7,615 nt of DNA from JAZLIC01 sp045617225 (GTDB lineage Bacteria > Bacillota > Clostridia > Monoglobales > Monoglobaceae), in contig JAZLIC010000122.1 of assembly GCA_045617225.1 (NCBI GenBank), positions 1-7,615 on the forward strand, in the 5' to 3' direction. The notes under the pieces are model-generated. The model was not told the DNA's origin and searched no databases. It saw only the letters and a list, made by a program, of their open reading frames with translations. This document shows positions 1 through 6,888 of the stretch, piece by piece. Every line of letters starts with the position of its first letter. The first letter of the stretch is position 1. A program made the position numbers and the translations under genes.

Positions 1-908
1 GCAACCGCAAACATTGCCGCCGCCGCAACCATGGTCTTACCTGAACCTACATCACCTTGTACAAGCCTGTTCATAGGTACATCGCTTTTTAAATCGCTGC
101 ATATCTCATTTATAACCTTTTTTTGTGCGTTGGTAAGCTTAAACGGCAGTTTATCTGCAAATTCCGCAATACATTTTACATCAGAGATTTTAGGTGCAGT
201 ATACTTTCTTTTTGCCTGTTTGGCAGAAGCTATACCAAGTTGTAATACCAAAAACTCCTCAAAGGCAAGTCGCCTGCGTGCCAGAGAAAACACCTCAAAA
301 TCGTCAGGCATATGTACTGCACGGATAGCCTCCATCACCGGCATTAAGTCATACTCACGCCTTAAATTTTCAGGGATAATATCTGTCAGTTCCTCGCTCA
401 AACCATTTAAGGCAAGCTCTATTGCCTCCCTGATATTACGTTGTGCAAGTCCTGCGGTACAGGGATATACAGGCACTATACGGCCTGTCTTTCTGCCGCC
501 GCTTTCTGCCTTTTCTATTATGGGGTTTATCATTTCAAGTTGTGTACCTCTTTGATTTACCGTACCGTAAAAAATAAATTCTCCGCCGCCGGCTAAGCTT
601 TTGGTAACATACGGTGCATTAAACCAAGTTATCTTTAAAATCCCGGTACCGTCCGAAAACGCCCCCTGTATAACTCTTGCACCCGTTCGTGCCTTAAAGG
701 ACCTGAGTCCGCTTGCAGGCGTAGCACACACACACACGCTCTCGCCCGGAGCCAAGTCGGAAATATCTTTTATACTTGTCCTGTCCTCATAGCCTCTGGG
801 CAGATGATACAGAAGGTCACGAATGGTAAAAACGCCAAGCTTATGAAACAGCTCGGCGCGTTTTTCTCCTATTCCTTTCAGATATTGCACACTGTCATTC
901 AGACGCAT
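1..908 (-). CDS. recG: ATP-dependent DNA helicase RecG, N-terminal part (cut by the left edge)
   Basis: This is the first 302 codons of RecG, the superfamily 2 helicase that remodels stalled replication forks and branched DNA by fork regression. I translated it directly; the frame is open from the ATG at 906-908 to the left edge. Residues 1-50 hold the helix-hairpin-helix-like start (YLKGIGEKRAELF, then LLYHLPRGYEDR). An OB-fold wedge region follows at about 55-150, then the typical VPVYP segment. The helicase domain opens with LPFKLTNAQKKVI and the Walker A motif GDVGSGKT at 285-292 (K291, bases 33-56). A full RecG is about 680-690 residues, so over half, including the DEAH box, lies outside the window. 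An AAGGAGG site (917-923) sits 8 bases before the ATG, and fakA ends 21 bases upstream. A (TG)6 tract encodes V58-C61. No frameshift is seen. The identification is very secure. Confidence 0.97.
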   Translation of the reverse strand, partial: MRLNDSVQYLKGIGEKRAELFHKLGVFTIRDLLYHLPRGYEDRTSIKDISDLAPGESVCVCATPASGLRSFKARTGARVIQGAFSDGTGILKITWFNAPYVTKSLAGGGEFIFYGTVNQRGTQLEMINPIIEKAESGGRKTGRIVPVYPCTAGLAQRNIREAIELALNGLSEELTDIIPENLRREYDLMPVMEAIRAVHMPDDFEVFSLARRRLAFEEFLVLQLGIASAKQAKRKYTAPKISDVKCIAEFADKLPFKLTNAQKKVINEICSDLKSDVPMNRLVQGDVGSGKTMVAAAAMFAV

Positions 909-914
909 ATGCGT
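903..914. other. 12-base perfect palindrome over the recG start codon
   Basis: ACGCATATGCGT is its own reverse complement, and the recG ATG forms the start of its second half. In RNA it could fold into a 4-base-pair stem with an AUAU loop holding part of the start codon. About two palindromes of this length are expected by chance in a window this size, so a function is doubtful. Confidence 0.3.
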
Positions 915-929
915 ATCCTCCTTAAAATA

Positions 930-2555
930 CTACTCTACCGAAATGATATAATAGTAAACCGCTTGTCCGCCATAGCTAACCGAAACATCCATATCGGAAT
1001 ACTTTTCGGTCAGTTTCTCTTTCAGGCCTTCTGCCTCGTCCTCGGTCACATCTGCGCCATAGTAAACTGCTATAACGCCGCTATCCGAAGTAACAAGCTT
1101 CTCGGTAAGTTCAAGTGCAACCTCTTCCTTATCCTCGCCCAGCACCTCGATTTGGCTTCCTATCATACCCATTATCTCGCCTTCGTGAATGGCCTTATCG
1201 TCCATATTAGAATCACGAGCAGCAAATGTAATCTGTCCGCAAGCAACTCCTTCTGCCATTTCAATCATTGCTTCACGGTTTTCGTCACATTCCATACCTT
1301 CATCAAAGGCAAGCATAGCCGATATACCCTGCGGAATATTCTTGGTAGGTATAACAATAACATTGCACTCGGCAAGCTCTGCCGCTTGCTCCGCCGCAAG
1401 GATAATATTCTTGTTATTCGGAAGCACAAACACATTTTTTGCGTTCACCTTTTCAACCGCATCAAGAATATCCTGTGTACTCGGATTCATTGTCTGTCCG
1501 CCTTCAACCACAAAATCGGCACCGATACTCTTGAAGATTTCCGCAAGTCCGTCACCTGATGCAACGGCAACAAATCCATATTCCTTTGCAGGCTGAGTCG
1601 GCTTTGTGTCCTCGGCATCGTCACGGCTTATACGCTCGTTATGTTGATACTTCATATTATCTATTTTAAGATTTGTAAGCTCGCCTAATTTAAGAGCCTG
1701 TTCAATAACATATCCCGGATGGTTGGTATGAATATGCACCTTTACAATCTCGTCATCTTCAATTACAAGCATACAATCACCCTTAGGACGAATTGCCGCT
1801 TCAAATTGGGCGGCATGCCTGTCGGCAGGTTTATTTACCAAAAATTCTGTGCAGTATAAGAACTTTATATCTGCATTTACATTCTCGGTTGATACTACCT
1901 TTGGTTGAATTTTACCGACTGCTTCGGGACTTAGGTCAATTATCTCTCCGTTTAGTGCCGAAACCGCACCCTCTAAAAGAGTAATTACACCCTGTCCGCC
2001 TGCATCAACAACCCCTGCCTTTTTAAGTACAGGAAGAATTTCGGGAGTTCGTGCAAGGCTCTCCTTTCCTTTTTCCAATATGTCATTTAAAAATTCAAGT
2101 ACATCATCGTATTTTGCAAAATTATTCTCTGCAAAAACCGCTATCTCACGGACTACCGTAAGGATTGTACCCTCTGTCGGCTTCATAACCGCACGGTAAG
2201 CGGTATCTCTGCCGTTTGCCGCCATATTTTTAATATCGGCAACGCCAAGCTCTGCCTTACCATCGGCACCGACTGAAATACCACGCAAAATCTGTGACAG
2301 TATTACGCCGGAATTACCGCGTGCGTTTCTGAGTGCCGCCTTTGCAAGAGCGTTTAAGGCCTCCCCTGCACCTTCTGCACCTGATACATTTTTATCCTGT
2401 GATGCCGCTACAAAGGTAAGTCCCATATTTGTACCGGTATCACCATCGGGAACCGGAAAAATGTTTAAATCGTTTATATGCTTCTGCATATTTTGCAGAT
2501 TGTTGGCAGCAGATAAAATCATCTGCTTTAGCTCATCTATACCTATTGTTTGCAT
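930..2555 (-). CDS. fakA: Fatty acid kinase ATP-binding subunit FakA (YloV, DAK2-domain protein)
   Basis: This 541-residue protein matches the usual FakA/YloV length (about 550). With a FakB (DegV-type) lipid-binding partner it phosphorylates exogenous fatty acids to acyl-phosphate for phospholipid synthesis; this role is known from the family. The N-terminal DAK2/DhaL domain (about 5-205) carries the metal and nucleotide motif PDGDTGTNM (D37, D39, N43), RNARGNSGVILSQ at 77-89, PTEGT at 126-130 and DAGGQG at 184-189. The middle domain has Cys235 (YCTEF) and His274/His276 (VHIHT). From memory, equivalent residues bind zinc in Staphylococcus aureus FakA. The C-terminal domain (about 325-541) is DegV-like and ends in the typical YGGQAVYYYIISVE. 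The start is supported by AAAGGGGTG (2566-2574) ten bases upstream, a weaker site than those of its neighbours. It follows asp23, the standard yloU-yloV order. No FakB gene lies in the window. Confidence 0.95.
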   Translation of the reverse strand: MQTIGIDELKQMILSAANNLQNMQKHINDLNIFPVPDGDTGTNMGLTFVAASQDKNVSGAEGAGEALNALAKAALRNARGNSGVILSQILRGISVGADGKAELGVADIKNMAANGRDTAYRAVMKPTEGTILTVVREIAVFAENNFAKYDDVLEFLNDILEKGKESLARTPEILPVLKKAGVVDAGGQGVITLLEGAVSALNGEIIDLSPEAVGKIQPKVVSTENVNADIKFLYCTEFLVNKPADRHAAQFEAAIRPKGDCMLVIEDDEIVKVHIHTNHPGYVIEQALKLGELTNLKIDNMKYQHNERISRDDAEDTKPTQPAKEYGFVAVASGDGLAEIFKSIGADFVVEGGQTMNPSTQDILDAVEKVNAKNVFVLPNNKNIILAAEQAAELAECNVIVIPTKNIPQGISAMLAFDEGMECDENREAMIEMAEGVACGQITFAARDSNMDDKAIHEGEIMGMIGSQIEVLGEDKEEVALELTEKLVTSDSGVIAVYYGADVTEDEAEGLKEKLTEKYSDMDVSVSYGGQAVYYYIISVE

Positions 2556-2588
2556 TTGCCAACCACACCCCTTTCTTATGCAAGCGTC

Positions 2589-2942
2589 TTAGTTGACACG
2601 AATACTCTCTATATTGACAATAACCGAATTTACTTCCAAACCGGTTATCTGTTCAACCTGATATTTTACATTATTCTTTACAATATCGCCAACGGAGTTT
2701 ATATTTACACCGTACTCGACTATAATATAAAGCTCTATATCAAGTCCGCCTTCATCGTTCTTAATCTTTACACCCTTGTCCATATTTTCAAGCTTTAAGA
2801 GCTTTGCAAGACCGTCTTTACTGCTGCGTGTTGCCATACCAACCACGCCATAACAGGTAGTTGTAACATAACCTGCAATCTTTGCAAGAACGGTATTTGA
2901 AATCTTGACTGCTCCTCTTGAATTTTGAACTTCTGTTGACAT
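2589..2942 (-). CDS. Asp23/Gls24 family protein, YloU type
   Basis: A 117-residue member of the Asp23/Gls24 (DUF322) family. Family hallmarks are visible: GAVKIS near the start, VLAKIAGYV, CYGVVGMA (about 30-37), the central IELYIIVEYGVNI, and the closing GLEVNSVIVNIESI. Members of this family are small alkaline-shock or envelope-associated proteins; S. aureus Asp23 is tethered to the membrane by a partner. The YloU subgroup is nearly always next to yloV/fakA, as here (33-base gap), and its exact role is not settled. I see no signal peptide or membrane segment. I chose the ATG at 2940-2942 because AAGGAGG (2950-2956) stands 7 bases before it. A TTG at 2966, eight codons upstream, overlaps the previous gene's stop and would translate the ribosome binding site itself, so I rejected it. 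Confidence 0.93.
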   Translation of the reverse strand: MSTEVQNSRGAVKISNTVLAKIAGYVTTTCYGVVGMATRSSKDGLAKLLKLENMDKGVKIKNDEGGLDIELYIIVEYGVNINSVGDIVKNNVKYQVEQITGLEVNSVIVNIESIRVN

Positions 2943-2949
2943 AAGAAAT

Positions 2950-2956
2950 CCTCCTT
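2950..2956 (-). promoter_or_regulatory. Ribosome binding site of the asp23-like gene
   Basis: AAGGAGG read on the minus strand, 7 bases from the ATG at 2942. It decides the start of the Asp23 family protein, because the alternative TTG at 2966 lies upstream of this site. Confidence 0.85.
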
Positions 2957-2962
2957 CTGTTA

Positions 2963-4990
2963 TCAATCTAAAATTATGGCAGTATCTTCTGCCTTTGCAT
3001 ATTCTACATCACGCTTGTGACAGGTAAAACAAATTATCTGCCTCTTGTTTGAAATCTCTCTTAAATATTCCATTGCCGCTTTTGCACGGCTGTCATCATA
3101 TAAAGTAAACAAGTCATCTAAGAACAATGCCGTATCATCACCTAAAACAAGCTCACTAATGCCCATTCTGAGCGCAAAATAAATCTGCGTATATGTTCCC
3201 GCACTGAAATATTCCGCCTCTTTTGGGCTTCCGCTTTCGCCAAGTGTCATCTTAAAGGTATCAGACACCCTTGCAGAGTCATGTGTGCCAAGCGTAAGCT
3301 TTAAAAGCACCTCGTTTACCTTGTTGTTCACCATCGGCGTAAAGTCGGTCTTAATAGCGGTATACGCATTTTCAAGTACATCACTTGCAAGTAATGTCGC
3401 TTCATACACCCTTTGAGCTTTTTCAAGTTCTTCCTCTGTTTCAAGAAGCTCCGACACCAAATCGGACAAATATATCTTATCGCTATACTCGTATAAAAGT
3501 TTGTTCTCTAAATTTAAAATTTCTTGTGCTATACTATTCTTTCTCTCTCTTAGAGAAATTATATCATATTCAGTAAAGCTTTTTCCAAATGTTTTCTCTA
3601 AAACCTTTTCAAGTTCTCCTCTTTCTGCGACCAAAGACTCAAAATCATCATTTCCCAAAATGACATTATATGCGTCGGTGTAGGTCTTTATTTTTTCGGA
3701 ATTGTTTTTATACTCAAAATAAAGCTTCTTATACTCCTCTGTAGCATTAACATTATTTTCGCTAAATAACTTATTAAGGCTTTCGAAAAGGTTTTCCTTC
3801 TCTTTTATAAGATTGCTTATTTCCTTTTCTAAATTGTGTCGTTCTTCGTCCAAAGAACTCGTTTTCTTTTTGCTTTTATTTTTATTATATACAAAAACGC
3901 CCGTGATTGCCGCTCCGATAATAATTAAAATTACTCCCAAGGCGATATTCAAAAATGCCGTTAAAAGTCCGAGAGTTGCTAAAACAGCCCCAATAATCAA
4001 CGAAGCAGAAGATACCTTCTCATCTATAACCGTATTGCTTGCGTTTAGCTTTTCCTGCCTGATGTTAATCTCTTTATCCAAGCTGTCAATATTGCCTTCA
4101 AGACGTTCCATATCTGAAATCGTTTCTTCCGAAAAGTCTTTGCCACGCAACCAATCTTTGTTTTCGTTAATCTCTTTTATCTTATCTTTAAATGTTTTAA
4201 GCTTTTCTATGCGCTCACACTTTTCCTTTGCTTTGCTCGCCACAAGGTATTCTTCGCCCTCTTTAAGGCGTGCTTCGGTTTGAGTTGCGTCTGCCCTCAA
4301 ACTCTCCAATCTGTCTTTGATATTCTTTCTTTCTCTGTCAATGCTCTCTGCCTCTTGCTTTTGGCTGAGAAGTTCGGTCTTTCGCCTGCTCAGCGTATCA
4401 ATTATACCCGGATTATTACGATTATCCTTTGCTTTTTGCTTTAAAGCACTGCGTGCCAAACGCTCCCTTGCGCCTTCCATTGACACATTCTCGTCGCCGG
4501 TTTCGCAGATATTCATAAGGCGTGATGTAAGCTCTGCCGAATTCCCTGAAAACGCAACACCGCCCTGGCGTATCCAAACCGTCTTTTCAAAGACCTCTGC
4601 ATTTACGCCCAAAAGCATCTCCCCAACGCCGTCTACTTCAAGCGTCCGTATATGCTCGCCTGTGTTTTTATCTGTAACTTCAAGTTTATCACCTGCGGCA
4701 GTCTTTCCGAATGTGCGGTGGATTTCGATTTCACGCTCGACGGTTCTAAGTGACAAAACGCCCATCGCCTGCTTTTCGTTCCAAGGTATTGCCCTGTCAC
4801 GGTCACGCAGAACACCTGTCTGCTTTTTTTGATTTGGTAGTCCATAAAGCATCGTCTTTATAAAAAGCTGCAAGGTGGACTTTCCCGACTCATTCTCACC
4901 ATAGATAACATTCAAGCCGTCTGTAAAGCTGATGTGCCTGTCCTGTATCTTTCCAAACTGTATAATATGAAGTTCGGTAAATTTTATCAC
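2963..4990 (-). CDS. YhaN/SbcC-like AAA (Rad50-type) ATPase with two membrane segments
   Basis: A 675-residue ATPase of the SMC/Rad50 type, probably the partner of the nuclease encoded just upstream. ATP-head motifs sit at both ends. At the N terminus are Walker A GENESGKST (31-39) and a Q-loop at Gln142 (WIRQGG). At the C terminus are the signature FSAGTYTQ (595-602), Walker B ALFLDDLF (621-628) and an H-loop His658 (FTCH). Between them are charged heptad-like coils at about 195-325 and 375-550. A hydrophobic hairpin interrupts the coils at about 329-347 and 349-368, followed by YNKNKSKKK, so the membrane face can be predicted. No zinc-hook CxxC occurs in the coil; the only CxxC, CFTC, belongs to the H-loop. 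B. subtilis YhaN is about 960 residues, so the coil here is short. The start is the GTG at 4988-4990, 9 bases after an AAAGGGGGG site. The family is secure; a role in DNA end processing is inferred from the pair. Confidence 0.9.
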   Translation of the reverse strand: MIKFTELHIIQFGKIQDRHISFTDGLNVIYGENESGKSTLQLFIKTMLYGLPNQKKQTGVLRDRDRAIPWNEKQAMGVLSLRTVEREIEIHRTFGKTAAGDKLEVTDKNTGEHIRTLEVDGVGEMLLGVNAEVFEKTVWIRQGGVAFSGNSAELTSRLMNICETGDENVSMEGARERLARSALKQKAKDNRNNPGIIDTLSRRKTELLSQKQEAESIDRERKNIKDRLESLRADATQTEARLKEGEEYLVASKAKEKCERIEKLKTFKDKIKEINENKDWLRGKDFSEETISDMERLEGNIDSLDKEINIRQEKLNASNTVIDEKVSSASLIIGAVLATLGLLTAFLNIALGVILIIIGAAITGVFVYNKNKSKKKTSSLDEERHNLEKEISNLIKEKENLFESLNKLFSENNVNATEEYKKLYFEYKNNSEKIKTYTDAYNVILGNDDFESLVAERGELEKVLEKTFGKSFTEYDIISLRERKNSIAQEILNLENKLLYEYSDKIYLSDLVSELLETEEELEKAQRVYEATLLASDVLENAYTAIKTDFTPMVNNKVNEVLLKLTLGTHDSARVSDTFKMTLGESGSPKEAEYFSAGTYTQIYFALRMGISELVLGDDTALFLDDLFTLYDDSRAKAAMEYLREISNKRQIICFTCHKRDVEYAKAEDTAIILD
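3887..4003 (-). other. Predicted transmembrane hairpin inside the YhaN-like coiled coil
   Basis: Codons for two hydrophobic runs: ASLIIGAVLATLGLLTAFL, then IALGVILIIIGAAITGVFVY. They are separated by a single Asn and followed by a Lys/Asn-rich stretch. Each is long enough to cross a membrane once. The two would form a tight hairpin, leaving both coiled-coil arms and the ATP head on the same, presumably cytoplasmic, side. This is read from hydrophobicity by eye, not from a predictor. Confidence 0.75.
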
Positions 4991-4998
4991 GACAGTCA

Positions 4999-5008
4999 CC
5001 CCCCCTTT
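4999..5008 (-). promoter_or_regulatory. G-rich ribosome binding site (G7 run) of the YhaN-like gene
   Basis: On the minus strand the stop codon TAA of the nuclease gene (5009-5007) runs into AAAGGGGGGG, with G at 5005-4999. This G-rich site fits the GTG at 4990 with 9 bases between. A GTG at 4999 is in frame but touches the site with no spacer, so it is an unlikely start. The homopolymer lies wholly between the two coding regions, so a length change would alter only the spacing. Confidence 0.65.
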
Positions 5009-6098
5009 ACATTAAAGCATCAACACCGATTTTAAGCGCAAGCTCTATCACTTCTTTTTCTTCTTCGGATGCAGAATTTAATTTATCAAGCATAGTCAAC
5101 ACAAATCTGCCGCGAAGGCTCTGCTCGGTCGCCATAGCCGCATAATCATAAGCACTCGTCGTCTTATCCGAAAGCTCTGTATAAAACGCAAGCTCTTTTA
5201 CCTTTTCTTTCAAAACTTCAAAGGCAGTATCTGTCAAAAGATTTGTTCTGCCTTCCAAGTTAATGCGATAGATGTCATTCTTTGTGCCTTCCGACAGTAA
5301 CGATTTTATCATCTCATAAACTTGGCTCTCGTCTGTCGCCTCGCTTATATCAAGATTCAGGTCATAGTATGTACGCTTAGAAATTTTTAAGAATTCAAGC
5401 TCGGCGTTTCCCTTTTCAACAGTGCCGACCACAATACCCCTATCGCCTGTTTCATCAAAGCCACGCCCCTCCGGGTTGCCCGAATATGCCCACGTGCATT
5501 TATCAGGACTTTTGCGAATACCGCTGAACTTATGTATATGGCCCAAAGCCGCATAGTCTGCACCGCAACCGAAAAGTGCGTCCTCTAAAACAGGATTATA
5601 TCTGCTGTCACCAATAGGATTCACATCGCCGTGCATAACAAGGATATTTGCAAACTCCTTTGAGAGTTCAAGCTCGGTAAGTCGGGTATTTACAGACGCC
5701 TCGGTCATAAAGCTTATACCGTGAATTCTGAGTTTAAGGTCATTTAGGTCAATATATTCCATCTCTCCGCCGAATATATGTACATTCTCGCCGAAGTCCT
5801 CAGTTGCATAAACCGAGTCGGAGGTATACGGGTCATGGTTGCCTGCCGCAATAAATACAGGCTTTGGTGCTATTTCGCTAAACTTTCGTTTAAGGAAATC
5901 GACGGTATCGGCGGATACCAATTTTCCGTCAAACAAATCGCCTGAAATTATAAGCACATCTGCATCAATTGTCTTTGATATAATTTCAGAAAAGACATCT
6001 TTAAGCTCACTGCGTCTAAGCTCCGCTTGCTTCTTACTGAACCTTGCAGTATAAGGAGTATCAAAATGCAAATCCGCAGTATGTATAATACGCGCCAT
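5007..6098 (-). CDS. YhaO/SbcD-like metallophosphoesterase (Mre11-type nuclease)
   Basis: A 363-residue calcineurin-like phosphoesterase of the Mre11/SbcD/YhaO group, expected to be a metal-dependent DNA nuclease in the cytoplasm. The full metal-site set is present: D9 and H11 (TADLHFD), D54 (GDLFD), N87-H88-D89 (GNHD), H156 (MHGD), and H187 and H189 (GHIH). The catalytic domain spans about 1-225. The C-terminal part (about 245-363) is the capping and partner-binding region. It ends in a helical EVIELALKIGVDALM typical of YhaO-type tails. The length is close to SbcD and YhaO (about 400). TGGAGG (6105-6110) lies 6 bases before the ATG. The YebC gene ends 14 bases upstream, and the ATPase gene starts 16 bases downstream of the stop, so the pair is surely co-expressed. 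YhaO is a better label than SbcD because the partner is YhaN-like. Activity is inferred, not shown. Confidence 0.92.
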   Translation of the reverse strand: MARIIHTADLHFDTPYTARFSKKQAELRRSELKDVFSEIISKTIDADVLIISGDLFDGKLVSADTVDFLKRKFSEIAPKPVFIAAGNHDPYTSDSVYATEDFGENVHIFGGEMEYIDLNDLKLRIHGISFMTEASVNTRLTELELSKEFANILVMHGDVNPIGDSRYNPVLEDALFGCGADYAALGHIHKFSGIRKSPDKCTWAYSGNPEGRGFDETGDRGIVVGTVEKGNAELEFLKISKRTYYDLNLDISEATDESQVYEMIKSLLSEGTKNDIYRINLEGRTNLLTDTAFEVLKEKVKELAFYTELSDKTTSAYDYAAMATEQSLRGRFVLTMLDKLNSASEEEKEVIELALKIGVDALM

Positions 6099-6112
6099 AG
6101 TAAGCCTCCAAA

Positions 6113-6850
6113 CTAATCTTCGTCAGGCATCTCCCATGTATGATATACATTCTGGACATCATCGTTTTCTTCAAGCATATCAATAAGTTTTTCCATCTTC
6201 TTGATTGCTTCCTCGTCATCCAAAACAGTTGTAGTCTGCGGAACATAGTTAATCTCCGCCTGTGCAAAGCTATATCCCTTTCCTTCAAGCTCGTCCCTTG
6301 TTTTACTGAAATTCTCAGGCGTTGTGGTGATTTCATAGCACTCATCTTCAACGCTGAAATCATCTGCACCGGAGTCAAGTGCGTCCATCATCAATTCGTC
6401 CTCATCAATGCCGTCTGCCTTTTCAACGATGATTACGCCCTTTCGGTCAAACATAAAGCCTACACAGCCCGTCTGTCCTAAATTACCGCCGTTTTTATCG
6501 AAGTAATGGCGAAGGTCGCCGGCAGTACGGTTTTTGTTATCGCTAAGTGTTTCTACAATAACTGCGATACCGTTCGGGCCGTAACCCTCGTACACCATCT
6601 CTACATACTCGTTTGTATTGCCATCGCCCGATGCCTTTTTTATGCTTCTGGCAATGGTATCGTTAGGCATATTATTAGCCTTTGCCTTTGCGATTACATC
6701 ACGGAGCTTAGAGTTGGAAGCCGGATCGGGACCGCCCTCCTTTACTGCAACCATAAGCTCTCTGCCGATTTTAGTAAAAATCTTACCTCTCTTGGCGTCG
6801 TTTGCGCCCTTCTTTCTTTTAATCGTAGCCCATTTGGAATGTCCTGACAT
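6113..6850 (-). CDS. yebC: YebC/PmpR/TACO1 family protein
   Basis: A complete 245-residue YebC family protein. It opens with the diagnostic MSGHSKWATIKRKK and DAKRGKIFTKIGREL. Further family marks are GGPDPASNSKLR, NNMPNDTIARSIKKA, YEGYGPNGIAVIVE, SDNKNRTAGDLRHYFDKNGG and, near the end, KLIDMLEENDDVQNVYH. Members were first described as DNA-binding transcription regulators (PmpR). More recent work on YebC and mitochondrial TACO1, cited from memory, points to a ribosome-associated role that helps translation of difficult motifs such as proline runs. The sequence alone does not tell which role applies here. AGGAGG (6858-6863) stands 7 bases before the ATG. The SPFH gene ends 38 bases upstream and the nuclease gene begins 14 bases downstream, which suggests co-transcription. 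There is no membrane segment or truncation, and the acidic tail is normal. Confidence 0.97.
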   Translation of the reverse strand: MSGHSKWATIKRKKGANDAKRGKIFTKIGRELMVAVKEGGPDPASNSKLRDVIAKAKANNMPNDTIARSIKKASGDGNTNEYVEMVYEGYGPNGIAVIVETLSDNKNRTAGDLRHYFDKNGGNLGQTGCVGFMFDRKGVIIVEKADGIDEDELMMDALDSGADDFSVEDECYEITTTPENFSKTRDELEGKGYSFAQAEINYVPQTTTVLDDEEAIKKMEKLIDMLEENDDVQNVYHTWEMPDED

Positions 6851-6888
6851 ACGTTATCCTCCTATATTTATCTTCGGTTTATTACCGA

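Noticed and set aside
31..1596. Long plus-strand open frames (31-555, 601-792, 804-1559, 1189-1596)
   Set aside because: They lie antisense to recG and fakA, whose proteins are clearly recognised. Their translations are low-complexity Ser/Leu/His-rich text with no family motif, as expected for shadows of coding DNA.
2943..2966. TTG start at 2966 for the Asp23 family gene
   Set aside because: It overlaps the upstream TGA and lies before the AAGGAGG site. The ATG at 2942 has ideal spacing and matches the family's start.
3540..3558. Inverted repeat TTTCTCT-(5)-AGAGAAA inside the ATPase gene
   Set aside because: It is AT-rich, inside a coiled-coil coding region and explained by the codons for Leu-Arg-Glu-Arg. 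Nothing suggests an internal terminator or regulatory role.
3385..4832. Plus-strand open frames opposite the YhaN-like gene (for example 3813-4283 and 4317-4832)
   Set aside because: They are antisense to a gene with intact ATPase motifs. The apparent hydrophobic stretches mirror the Lys/Glu-rich coiled-coil codons, which read as Phe/Leu/Ser on the other strand.
4633..4845. Minus-strand 70-codon frame inside the ATPase gene
   Set aside because: It is out of frame with the confirmed coding sequence, and I see no family motif in it.
6061..6378. Minus-strand 105-codon frame bridging the yebC end and the nuclease start
   Set aside because: It is an alternate frame across two well-supported genes. 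Its sequence is basic and Arg/Met-rich with no recognisable pattern.
6874..6888. Hairpin TCGGT-(5)-ACCGA directly after the SPFH stop, possible terminator
   Set aside because: The stem is only 5 base pairs, and the minus-strand transcript has no U run after it. The T-rich flank lies on the plus-strand side, where there is no gene to terminate.
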